Assembly (NCBI GenBank): GCA_945888595.1 | Contig: CAMDAO010000009.1 | Coordinates: 1-39,360, forward strand | Source: Chryseobacterium gleum | GTDB taxonomy: Bacteria > Bacteroidota > Bacteroidia > Flavobacteriales_D > Crocinitomicaceae | Reading direction: 5' to 3' | DNA: 39,360 nt | Shown here: positions 1 to 7,334 of the stretch, in pieces | How the letters are laid out: the number at the start of each line of letters is the position of its first letter | How positions within the stretch are numbered: position 1 is the first letter of the stretch | Program-made: the position numbers and the translations under genes | The notes under the pieces: generated by a model | Told to the model about the DNA's origin: nothing | The model's input: the letters and a program-made list of their open reading frames with translations, nothing else | The model's database searches: none

Positions 1-1
1 A

Positions 2-994
2 AAAGCTATAAATCTAGGCCCTACAATTAATACTCAATATGGAGAAGAAGGTGTGTTTCTTCATCCTGATGGTAAAACATTATACTTTAGTTCGCAAGGA
101 CATTCAAGTATGGGTGGATATGATATTTTCAAAACCGTATTTAATAGTGACACAAAAACTTGGAGTAAGCCTGCGAACATAGGTTACCCGGTTAACACTC
201 CTGACGATGACGTTTTCTTTGTAACTTCTGCAAGCGGTAAACATGGATATTATGCTTCTTTCAATTCAAATGGATATGGTGAAAAAGATATTTTTGTAAT
301 TACCTTTTTAGGACCAGAAAAACCAATGGCAATGAATAGTGAAGTTAATGTATCAGCAATTAAAGAAGCACAACTTATTATCTTAAAAGGTATAATCACT
401 GATGAATCTACAAAACAACCATTACAAGCAACGATTGAAATTGTCGACAACCTAAAAAATCAAGTTATTGCAAGTTTCACGTCTAACAGTTCAACTGGTA
501 AATATTTAGTTTCATTACCTGCTGGAAGAAATTATGGAATCGCTGTTAAGAAAGATAATTATTTATTCCATTCTGAAAACTTTGATATTCCAAATACTGC
601 AACTTACCAAGAAGTTGTGAAAGATGTGGCATTGAAGAATATTGTTGTGGGCAGCAAAATCATTTTGAAAAACATTTTCTTTGATTTTGATAAATCAACC
701 TTGCGGTCCGAATCTGCAAACGAGTTGGAGCGTTTAACAAAATTATTAAATGATATTCCTAGTTTAAAAATTGAAATCTCTGGGCACACCGACTCAAAAG
801 GTACTTACGAATACAACAAAACACTTTCTAACAACCGAGCAAAAGCTGTATTGGATTATTTAGTGAAAGCTGGAATTTCTGCTGGACGATTAAGTTCTGT
901 TGGATTTGCTGATAAGCAAGCCATTGCAACTAATGATACAGATGAAGGCAGGCAGTTGAACAGAAGGACAGAGTTTAAGATTCTTAGTAAATAA
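2..994 (+). CDS. OmpA-family outer-membrane protein with PD40 repeats (5' end outside window)
   Basis: Reading frame 2 is open from the first base, so the gene begins upstream and about 330 C-terminal residues are present. In window numbering, residues ~15-100 carry PD40/WD40-like motifs (FLHPDGKTLYFSSQG; GGYDIF; a second GEKDIF). Residues ~127-205 look like a carboxypeptidase-regulatory-like beta fold (GIITDE...PLQATIEIVD). Residues ~224-330 form an OmpA C-terminal peptidoglycan-binding domain: FFDFDKSTL, ISGHTDSKG, LSNNRAKAVLDYL and the closing NRRTEF. This order is common in Bacteroidota, often beside PorP/SprF-type membrane proteins and in T9SS-associated PorE-like proteins. Expected place is the periplasmic face of the outer membrane, tethered to peptidoglycan. 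A T9SS role is only an inference from the family and the nearby sorting-domain remnant. Confidence 0.9.
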   Translation, partial: KAINLGPTINTQYGEEGVFLHPDGKTLYFSSQGHSSMGGYDIFKTVFNSDTKTWSKPANIGYPVNTPDDDVFFVTSASGKHGYYASFNSNGYGEKDIFVITFLGPEKPMAMNSEVNVSAIKEAQLIILKGIITDESTKQPLQATIEIVDNLKNQVIASFTSNSSTGKYLVSLPAGRNYGIAVKKDNYLFHSENFDIPNTATYQEVVKDVALKNIVVGSKIILKNIFFDFDKSTLRSESANELERLTKLLNDIPSLKIEISGHTDSKGTYEYNKTLSNNRAKAVLDYLVKAGISAGRLSSVGFADKQAIATNDTDEGRQLNRRTEFKILSK

Positions 995-1020
995 GACTTC
1001 ATAAAAAAATAGTGCTTTAT

Positions 1021-1141
1021 TGCGAACGAAGTGAAGCAATCTAATCGTCATGAGAGGATTCCAACACGCCCGAAATGCGACTTAAGTGCGCAGATGACCT
1101 AATTGGTTATCTGATGGGATAATGTTGTAAATCCTGAGGAT
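1021..1141. repeat. Intergenic repeat-like element with hairpins
   Basis: This gap looks less AT-rich than its surroundings and has no reading frame. Bases 1021-1040 (TGCGAACGAAGTGAAGCAAT) match, from memory, a short interspersed intergenic motif seen in many Bacteroidota and some other bacterial genomes. A hairpin follows: CAGATGACC (1091-1099), loop TAATT, GGTTATCTG (1105-1113), nine pairs with one G-U. A smaller one is ATCC-TGA-GGAT at 1131-1141. No U-tract follows, so it is not a standard terminator. Repeat status cannot be proved from one copy. Confidence 0.45.
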
Positions 1142-1187
1142 ATCTCTACACAAATGACCAATTTTAAGTCGAAATCTTTATAAATGA

Positions 1188-1400
1188 ATATTTATGGTGA
1201 AATTACCTGAAAGTGTAGTAGAAGATTTTGAGTTTGAAATTATCAATATGATTGGTGAGGAAGTTGCTTATGAAGTAAAATATTTAGGAGATAATCTTGC
1301 CCAGATTGACTTAATAAATTCAAAAGAAGGAGTTTATTTTGTAAAGATGTCTACTAAAGAAAAAATGGGAATGCAAAAACTACTAATCAATTATAGATAA
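1188..1400 (+). pseudogene. Remnant of a T9SS type A C-terminal sorting domain
   Basis: The frame has a stop at 1185-1187 and is then open to 1400; an ATG lies at 1194 (68 residues). The sequence fits the conserved C-terminal domain of type IX secretion cargo: VKLPE near the start, FEIINMIGEEV (strand, N..G..V), QIDLINSKEGVYFVKM (the L..GxYxVKM core) and a final QKLLINY. That domain normally ends a large secreted protein behind a signal peptide. Here there is no signal peptide and no cargo; upstream is the repeat-like element. The likeliest reading is the surviving 3' end of a deleted cargo gene. A translated small protein cannot be excluded, but could not be exported without a signal peptide. 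Confidence 0.75.
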
Positions 1401-1457
1401 AAAGTCTAAATCCATTATTTTTTTTATCTTTATTGCTACTAATACACTTTAAGAGTT

Positions 1458-1952
1458 ATGGAAGAACTAGGAAATGTTATAGAAAATAAAGGAGACAGGA
1501 AAAAGATTTTTTATATTACTACTTCAGTACTATTTATCATTTGTTTGTTGGTGATTTATTTTCAAAATAGATCTTTAAGATCAGAAGAGGAAAATTATTC
1601 TAAATCAATGGAGCAAATGAGTTTAGACATTAAAATGTTAAAAGCAGAGTCAAAGTATCTTAAAAGCATTAATTCCGAAATAAACTTTAAAAAAGATTCA
1701 TTGCAGAAGAATATGGATTTTTTATGGATATACAAGACACTAGTTCAAGCGTCAAAGTTACGTGATGATGTTGGTACTAATTTTTCATTTAAGCCCGGAG
1801 ATAAAGTACGGTTAAAAATGGATTCAAGTTCTGTTGTAATCACCGATTTAGTAATAGGAGGGAATACTTTTAATTATTACATTCGATTTATGGTTAAAAA
1901 TAACAAGGGGATAATTTCAGAAGTATCTCCAATTGAAATAGAAAGTTTATAA
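1458..1952 (+). CDS. Single-pass membrane protein with coiled coil, function unknown
   Basis: 164 residues. A charged N-terminus (MEELGNVIENKGDRKK) precedes one hydrophobic helix at about 18-35 (FYITTSVLFIICLLVIYF). Residues ~40-85 are heptad-like and charged, consistent with a coiled coil (RSEEENYSKSMEQMSLDIKM). The C-terminal ~70 residues look beta-rich (GDKVRLKMDSSSVVITDLVI). This suggests an inner-membrane anchor with a periplasmic coiled coil and small domain. No family recognised. Only 7 nt separate it from the secreted nuclease gene, so the two are probably co-transcribed; whether it works with the nuclease is unknown. Confidence 0.75.
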   Translation: MEELGNVIENKGDRKKIFYITTSVLFIICLLVIYFQNRSLRSEEENYSKSMEQMSLDIKMLKAESKYLKSINSEINFKKDSLQKNMDFLWIYKTLVQASKLRDDVGTNFSFKPGDKVRLKMDSSSVVITDLVIGGNTFNYYIRFMVKNNKGIISEVSPIEIESL

Positions 1953-1959
1953 CGGTCAT

Positions 1960-2706
1960 ATGCGAATTATACTGCTACTTATATTTTTCCAAGGATTTCT
2001 TCAATTTGGTTTAACTCAGGTTCATTCAAAATTAGAAGTCCCAACGTATGGAAAAAACGACACAATAGTTCAGCACACTGGATATTGTGTTTCTTATAAT
2101 CACAGGTATAAACAAGCTAATTGGGTAGCTTATCAATTGACTGCTTTAGAAACAATCAAAGTGGTAGATCGTGAAAATAAGTTTAAAGCTGATCCATTAA
2201 TTCTTGAAACAAATTTAGCAAAAGATTATTTAAAATCCGGCTATGACCGCGGGCATCTTGCACCCTCAGCTGACATGACCTACTCAAGAACAACTATGCT
2301 GGAATCATTTTATTACAGTAATATGTCTCCTCAGGCTCCTCTTTTTAATCGAAATATTTGGAATGATTTAGAGGAATTAACAAGGACTTGGGCCAAAGAA
2401 TATGATTCTTTATACATTGTCGTTGGACCTGTTTTAGGGGATAGTTTAAGTGCAATAGGGCCACATAAAGTTGCTGTACCTAAATATTATTATAAAGTAA
2501 TTTTGGATAACCAAAAAAATAAGGAGAAAGCAATTGCCTTTATTATGAAAAATGAAGGGTCTAGCTTGTCGCTCAAGACTTTTGTTGTTTCAATTGATGA
2601 AATTGAATTATTGACCGGAATCGATTTTTTTCCAAAGCTTGAAAACACGTTAGAGAAGTCTCTAGAATCAAAAAAATGTTTGGAGTGCTGGAAATGGGGC
2701 AAGTGA
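1960..2706 (+). CDS. Secreted DNA/RNA non-specific endonuclease (NUC1 family)
   Basis: 248 residues with an N-terminal hydrophobic signal (RIILLLIFFQGFLQFGLTQ), so export is expected. The NUC1/Serratia-nuclease signature DRGHLAPSAD is at 96-105, with H99 as the predicted general base. The metal-site helix follows as MSPQ...FNRNIWNDLE (N130 likely Mg2+ ligand). The family hydrolyses single- and double-stranded DNA and RNA. Length is normal for compact Bacteroidota members. It follows the membrane coiled-coil gene by 7 nt and is convergent with the amidotransferase gene (12 nt apart). A nutritional or extracellular-DNA-degrading role is likely; no immunity gene is recognised nearby. Confidence 0.93.
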   Translation: MRIILLLIFFQGFLQFGLTQVHSKLEVPTYGKNDTIVQHTGYCVSYNHRYKQANWVAYQLTALETIKVVDRENKFKADPLILETNLAKDYLKSGYDRGHLAPSADMTYSRTTMLESFYYSNMSPQAPLFNRNIWNDLEELTRTWAKEYDSLYIVVGPVLGDSLSAIGPHKVAVPKYYYKVILDNQKNKEKAIAFIMKNEGSSLSLKTFVVSIDEIELLTGIDFFPKLENTLEKSLESKKCLECWKWGK

Positions 2707-2718
2707 TTTCAATCGTTA

Positions 2719-3279
2719 TTATTTTTTATTACAAAAACGAATAAAATTATCGAATAGCACTCTTCCATGATTACCAGAAATTTCCGGATGAAATTGCACG
2801 CCAAAAACAGGAAGTGAATCGTGTTGCATTGCTTCATTTACACAAGCATCCGATGACGCAATCAACTTGAAATTCGCAGGAATAGAGATAGATTCACAAT
2901 GATCCTCTATCATTTCAATTTCAGTAGGTAATTTATCAAAGAGAGGGCATTCTTCGAAAATTTCAATTAATTGAGTGCCGCGATCCTCTTTCATTCTTGA
3001 ACCAAAAGCACCAAATGATAGTCCAATTAATTGATGCCCGAAACATATTCCAAGGATAGGTATCGTTGTTTGTTTAATAAAAGAGATTTTCTCGAGATAA
3101 ATTTCCATATCCATTTCTGTTATTAGCAATGGTGCACCAGAAATGATTATTCCTATTTTATTTTTTATATGATCGTTGGAAAGATTAAGTATTTGAATGG
3201 TTTCGAAATCCATGAATTCATCTAAGCATTCTTCAATGTAGATTGTATTTTGACTCCCACAATCGATTATTAAAATCAT
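2719..3279 (-). CDS. Solo class-I glutamine amidotransferase (GMP-synthase N-domain type)
   Basis: 186 residues, one GATase-1 domain. The N-terminus IIDCGSQ and the SGAP loop resemble GMP synthase amidotransferase domains. The nucleophile elbow is LGICFGHQ with C79, and the rest of the triad is H164/E166 in FHPEISGNHG. All catalytic residues are present, so glutaminase activity is expected. No ATP-pyrophosphatase or other acceptor domain is fused or adjacent, so the ammonia acceptor is unknown. Its ATG overlaps the tsaC stop (ATGA), implying translational coupling. It could be a stand-alone GuaA-like subunit or a glutaminase acting on a small metabolite. Confidence 0.85.
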   Translation of the reverse strand: MILIIDCGSQNTIYIEECLDEFMDFETIQILNLSNDHIKNKIGIIISGAPLLITEMDMEIYLEKISFIKQTTIPILGICFGHQLIGLSFGAFGSRMKEDRGTQLIEIFEECPLFDKLPTEIEMIEDHCESISIPANFKLIASSDACVNEAMQHDSLPVFGVQFHPEISGNHGRVLFDNFIRFCNKK

Positions 3280-3893
3280 ATATCAATTTTTCCAATACCT
3301 TGCCGCACGATTTTCGCAACATTACCGGTACAATCAATAACAGTTGAAGCTTCTAGATTTCCGTATCCTCCATCTATAATCATGTCTACACTACCTTCAT
3401 ATTTTTCAAAAATAGCATTTGGATCAGCAAAGTAATCTAAAAATGTATCTTCATCATTGTGCAAAGAAGTGGTGGCGATAGGATTTCCTAAACTAGCGAC
3501 AATTTCCAATATTATTTTGTTACTTGGAATTCGAATTCCAATTTCTTTTTTATTCGTGTCGAATATTTTTGTCACTTCATTCGTAGCATTTAAGATAAAT
3601 GTAAATGGACCAGGAAAGCTATGTTTCAGCAATTTGAATGTAGGGCGATCGATGTGTTTGACGTATTCTGATAAGTTACTTAAATCATTGCAAATAATCG
3701 AAAAGTTAGCTTTATTTAGTTTTATTCCTTTCAATTTAGCTAAATTGTTTAAGGCTTTTTTATTTCTTAAATCACAACCCATGCTGTAAACGGTATCTGT
3801 CGGAAAAATAATGATTCCGCCATTTTTCAATATTTTAATCGCTTGATCTATTGATCGTTGATTGATGTTATCAGGGTTTATTTGTACAAACAT
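3276..3893 (-). CDS. tsaC: L-threonylcarbamoyladenylate synthase
   Basis: 205 residues, the short TsaC/YwlC form without the extra Sua5 C-terminal domain. It makes threonylcarbamoyl-AMP from threonine, bicarbonate and ATP, the first step of t6A37 tRNA modification. Family signatures are IIIFPTDTVYSMGCD near residue 30, KxxKLNKANFSIIC, FPGPFTFIL, IGIRIPSN and the final STVIDCT...IVRQGIGKID. It ends in an ATGA overlap with the downstream amidotransferase and starts 7 nt before the start side of the lipoprotein stop, so lies in a minus-strand arrangement lipoprotein-independent upstream promoter unclear. No other t6A gene (tsaB, D, E) is in the window. Confidence 0.93.
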   Translation of the reverse strand: MFVQINPDNINQRSIDQAIKILKNGGIIIFPTDTVYSMGCDLRNKKALNNLAKLKGIKLNKANFSIICNDLSNLSEYVKHIDRPTFKLLKHSFPGPFTFILNATNEVTKIFDTNKKEIGIRIPSNKIILEIVASLGNPIATTSLHNDEDTFLDYFADPNAIFEKYEGSVDMIIDGGYGNLEASTVIDCTGNVAKIVRQGIGKIDI

Positions 3894-3900
3894 CCTAAAG

Positions 3901-4341
3901 CTATTGAGCAGAGTATTTGTGCGTTTTATTATTCGAACCTGTCATAATTAAATTAGTTGAACTTAGATTCTTCACTGTAAATATTTCGGGATTACGAGAT
4001 TCTGGAAGAAGGTGAATCAAACTAATCTGGTTGTTCTCATATTCCCATTGCCCCTTTGAAATAGGTTGAATTTTATTTATACCTGCCTCTGCAAATTTGG
4101 GATCGATGATTGTGTCATAAATAATGAAATAACCACTTTTTTCAAATGACATAATGATCATCGTGGGGGAGTCTTCTGCAATATCATCGAGTAACACCCA
4201 TTTTTTAGTAAGCATATTTATGCTTGCGTCGTATTCTGAAGGAGATTCATTCCCTTTTTCGGAAATCGAATTTGAATCACATGAGCTGAATGCAAATGCA
4301 CTTAAAAAAAAGAAAACTTCAAAAAATGTTTTATACTTCAT
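3901..4341 (-). CDS. Small lipoprotein, lipocalin-like, function unknown
   Basis: 146 residues. Signal peptide MKYKTFFEVFFFLSAFAFSS is followed by the lipobox Cys (C21, context FSSC-D). The mature part has the short beta-strand pattern of Bacteroidota lipocalin-like proteins (KKWVLLDDI, MSFEKSGYFIIYD, GQWEYENNQISLI, LIMTGSNN), but no named family can be assigned. tsaC begins 7 nt after this stop, so the lipoprotein is probably the first gene of a lipoprotein-tsaC-amidotransferase unit. A promoter match sits so close to its ATG that the transcript may be nearly leaderless. Confidence 0.8.
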   Translation of the reverse strand: MKYKTFFEVFFFLSAFAFSSCDSNSISEKGNESPSEYDASINMLTKKWVLLDDIAEDSPTMIIMSFEKSGYFIIYDTIIDPKFAEAGINKIQPISKGQWEYENNQISLIHLLPESRNPEIFTVKNLSSTNLIMTGSNNKTHKYSAQ

Positions 4342-4347
4342 GGCATG

Positions 4348-4378
4348 TAAAAATAGAATATATTATTGAAAATAACAA
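4348..4378 (-). promoter_or_regulatory. Predicted promoter of the lipoprotein-tsaC unit
   Basis: On the minus strand, TTG (4378-4376), a 20-nt spacer and TATTTTTA (4355-4348) match the Bacteroidota consensus TTG-N19-20-TAnnTTTG at all but the last -7 base. The start codon is at 4341-4339, so initiation 5-7 nt downstream would give almost no 5' leader. Confidence 0.5.
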
Positions 4379-4489
4379 GTGTATTTACATGCAATAAATA
4401 AAAATTTATGATCTGAACATAACAGTTCGATTTCTTTTTTTTGATCTTATCTAACTTAAATTGAAAGAATAATAAATTAAGAAGGATCT

Positions 4490-5617
4490 CTATTTATAAA
4501 TCCGGCATGAGATTGCACGGTGATCACTATGAATTTCTTCCTGAATTTTAAATTGCGAGGATTTCAAGTCTTGCGTGTGAAAAATGTAATCGATTCTACC
4601 TGCAGGAACCCTTCCAGCATAAGTGGTACCAATACCTGAACAGCAATTTCTAAAAGCATCAATCATTTTTTGATTGAATTGATTATAGGTGTAAGATAAA
4701 GGAGTGTCATTAAAATCTCCACATATTATCACTGGATAGGGAGACGTATTGATATGTTCCACAACCGTTAAGGCTTGTTCAGCTCTTTTAGGAAAAGCAA
4801 TTCTTAGTTTATCTAACATCAATCTAACGTTTGATTTTTTAAATTCAGCATGCTCACGCACTTCTCCAAAGACGGCATAATCATCTTTTTTAAATTTTAT
4901 GGATTGCAGATGAACATTGTAGATTCTAATAGTGTCTGTATTTTTCACAATATCAGCGTAAATGCAATAGTTGTTATCATTGTTTTCATCATCTTTAAAG
5001 ACAACATCTCCCTTTGCAATCATGGGGTATTTTGACAACATGGCCACACCAAAATTTTGTCTACCATTCAGTTTGTAACTGTATCTCTCATGATAATCCT
5101 TTATTTTTAATAATTTTCTCAGGGCATCACGTGTCGAAAAGTTGGTCGGTTTATCTTGGTGATAAAATTCTTGAAAGCATATTACATCTGGATTTTCCGT
5201 TTGAATATATTTAAAAATAGCATCTCTATTTTCATATTTTTCAGACATGGTCCATTGGTATAAATCAAATAAACGAACATTGTAACTCATCACATGTAAA
5301 GAAAGTTCGTTTGAGGGCAATATTTCCGGATCTGAACCAAAGGAAACCATTCTAAAATGTAATTTACCACCAAGTAAAATCACGAATAAGACGACTAATG
5401 CCCACTTCGATTTAGCAATTGTCCAAATGATTAAAAATAAGAGGGAGAAAAGGAAAATAATGGGATATGCTAATCCGAAAAAGGGTAAAGGCCAAAATGT
5501 CCCAGGATGAATAAATGGGCATAAATAAGCTAAAATCAAGCTGCTTAAACAAATAATTGTTGCAATCTTAATCCATGAAGAGAAACGTATGATACTTCGG
5601 ATTATCTTACTTACCAT
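4490..5617 (-). CDS. Membrane-anchored endonuclease/exonuclease/phosphatase-family protein
   Basis: 375 residues from the ATG at 5617, which overlaps the rhomboid stop by 11 nt; the longer in-frame extension to 5683 would overlap it by 77 nt and is less likely. Residues ~10-87 hold three hydrophobic segments. The EEP (DNase I-like) domain covers ~107-375 with its catalytic set: N113 (MSYNVRLFD), E150 (CFQEF), D301 and N303 (CGDFNDTP), D365-H366 (HSDHRA). These Bacteroidota proteins are annotated as endonuclease/exonuclease/phosphatase, but the true substrate (nucleic acid, phospholipid or sugar phosphate) is not known. It is the last gene of the mutL-rhomboid-rhomboid run. Confidence 0.88.
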   Translation of the reverse strand: MVSKIIRSIIRFSSWIKIATIICLSSLILAYLCPFIHPGTFWPLPFFGLAYPIIFLFSLLFLIIWTIAKSKWALVVLFVILLGGKLHFRMVSFGSDPEILPSNELSLHVMSYNVRLFDLYQWTMSEKYENRDAIFKYIQTENPDVICFQEFYHQDKPTNFSTRDALRKLLKIKDYHERYSYKLNGRQNFGVAMLSKYPMIAKGDVVFKDDENNDNNYCIYADIVKNTDTIRIYNVHLQSIKFKKDDYAVFGEVREHAEFKKSNVRLMLDKLRIAFPKRAEQALTVVEHINTSPYPVIICGDFNDTPLSYTYNQFNQKMIDAFRNCCSGIGTTYAGRVPAGRIDYIFHTQDLKSSQFKIQEEIHSDHRAISCRIYK

Positions 5618-6542
5618 CTTGACTTTGCTTAAATAAAAATTCTTTTTCTGCTTTTGATAAGGATTCGTAACCTGATTTTGCAATTTTATCTAAAATAGCA
5701 TCTATTTTTTCTTGTCTTTGTTTTTTGTCGAAATTAAATTCTTCATCCGTTTTTACACCTCCTCTTGCGCTGCCACCTTTATGGATAGTAAATGTCGGTT
5801 TTTTCTTCCTCGTACTTCTAGTGAACAGATTCTTTATGGATTCTATTAATCTCTCGAAAAGTGAAATAATATTATTAGAGCTATTTATTTTCTGTATTGA
5901 CAATATGCCTAGAAATGCACCACCGATGTGCGCAAAATGAGCTGTCCCATCAGGTTTTGCAAGCGAAAGTATGTTCATTGCTAAGTAAATACATGCAAGA
6001 TAGATTAATTTTACCGGAAAAATACCAAATAAACTTACTTCTGTGCTCGGGCGGTAAAAAGCAAGAGCCATAAAAATAGCCATTACAGAGCCAGAAGCAC
6101 CCACTATCACTGTTTTTGTTTCATGTGCAAAAATAGGGAAAAAAGTATGAGCTAAGATTTCAAAAATTCCGCCAAGCAGTCCTCCTAAAATGTAGGTATA
6201 TAAGAGTCTTTTTTGATTAAATAATTGCTCAAAAGCTTTTCCAACAAAGTACAGCATCAGCATATTAAGAAGCAAATGCATAAAACTAAAATGCGCAAAA
6301 ATACTTGTGATTAATCCCCAAGGTTTTACTATAGCTTCAGATATATTAGTGTCCAAAGCGAAGACAGTTGTGTTAAATTCCTTAATCAAAGATTTAAATT
6401 CTCCCTGCATTAGTCCACCAAGAACTGAGACTAAGCCGACAAATAAAAAAACAAGCAGATTGATAAAAATCAACTTGACAGTCATACCACCATAATAAAA
6501 TTGGTGTTTTACTTCTTCTGTAAAAGTTCGTTGTGCGTTCAT
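5607..6542 (-). CDS. Rhomboid family intramembrane serine protease (second copy)
   Basis: 311 residues from the ATG at 6542, which overlaps the upstream rhomboid stop by one base (TAATG); a TTG two codons earlier is unlikely. Rhomboids cut substrate proteins inside the membrane with a Ser-His dyad. The nucleophile is S150 in GASGS and the histidine is H205 in AHIGGA; the oxyanion-side HLLLN is near 89-93. About six hydrophobic helices span 24-215. A soluble tail of ~95 residues follows, basic then ending in a KAEKEFLFKQSQ helix. Substrates are unknown. Adjacency to a sister rhomboid suggests an old tandem duplication. Confidence 0.93.
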   Translation of the reverse strand: MNAQRTFTEEVKHQFYYGGMTVKLIFINLLVFLFVGLVSVLGGLMQGEFKSLIKEFNTTVFALDTNISEAIVKPWGLITSIFAHFSFMHLLLNMLMLYFVGKAFEQLFNQKRLLYTYILGGLLGGIFEILAHTFFPIFAHETKTVIVGASGSVMAIFMALAFYRPSTEVSLFGIFPVKLIYLACIYLAMNILSLAKPDGTAHFAHIGGAFLGILSIQKINSSNNIISLFERLIESIKNLFTRSTRKKKPTFTIHKGGSARGGVKTDEEFNFDKKQRQEKIDAILDKIAKSGYESLSKAEKEFLFKQSQDGK

Positions 6543-7333
6543 TACCAAAAGTTTTTCTTATCCGTTTTACGCCAGTAAAGAATCATTATCGCGCCAGCAA
6601 TTGCACCTCCAACGTGCGCTAAGTGAGCAACATTATCGCCTGGAGTTCCATTAAAGCTCTGATAAAGTTCAAATAAGAAGTAGGCACCTACTAAAAACTT
6701 TGCTTTCACTGGAATAGCAAAATAAAGCATGAATTCTGTATTAGGAAAAAGAATGGCAAAAGCTGCCATGACCCCGAATACAGCCCCAGAAGCACCAACC
6801 ATGGGAGTACTGCAAAAACTAATGTATTTTTGTAATAAATTAGTATCGATTACTTGTTGACCAGATAGGGTATTTAGATAATTGTTTATTTCAGTTACTA
6901 TTTCCTCCATAGATTGACTATTATTCATAATAGAGTCAATCCTATTAATATCGAGCACTCCAGTAAATGAATTTCGTAATTCACTAATTTGATACATTCC
7001 CATTGCATTATACAATGCAAAAGCACCAAGTGCGGAAATAATATATAATACAAAGTATTTTTTTGGTCCCCAAAGGCGCTCTAAATATGATCCTAAAATT
7101 ACTAAAAGGTACATATTCATAAAAAGATGCATGATACTGCTGCCATCGTGCATAAAAAAATGAGTAACAATTTGATAAGGTCTAAAAAGAGGAGAATTCA
7201 TGTAGTAAGCACCAAGATCTCTCCCTAAATCAATATTTTGGGAACCCAATATAAATGTAACGATAGAAAGCATCACATTTATTAATAATATATTCTTGGT
7301 AACTTGAGGTATATTGCTTAAAAAAGAAAACAT
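6542..7333 (-). CDS. Rhomboid family intramembrane serine protease (first copy)
   Basis: 263 residues. The catalytic Ser is S182 in MVGASGAVFG and the His is H240 in LAHVGGA; HLFMN (69-73) is the usual TM2 motif. Compared with the neighbouring rhomboid it has an inserted, mostly polar segment of ~60 residues (about 115-175) before the Ser-bearing helix, which would lie outside the membrane and may affect substrate choice. It begins one base after the mutL stop and overlaps the next gene by one base, so mutL and both rhomboids are almost certainly on one transcript. Confidence 0.94.
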   Translation of the reverse strand: MFSFLSNIPQVTKNILLINVMLSIVTFILGSQNIDLGRDLGAYYMNSPLFRPYQIVTHFFMHDGSSIMHLFMNMYLLVILGSYLERLWGPKKYFVLYIISALGAFALYNAMGMYQISELRNSFTGVLDINRIDSIMNNSQSMEEIVTEINNYLNTLSGQQVIDTNLLQKYISFCSTPMVGASGAVFGVMAAFAILFPNTEFMLYFAIPVKAKFLVGAYFLFELYQSFNGTPGDNVAHLAHVGGAIAGAIMILYWRKTDKKNFW

Positions 7334-7334
7334 A

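Noticed and set aside
5618-5683. Longer N-terminus for the EEP protein from 5683
   Set aside because: It would overlap the rhomboid gene by 77 nt; the ATG at 5617 fits the tight spacing and gives a normal membrane N-terminus.
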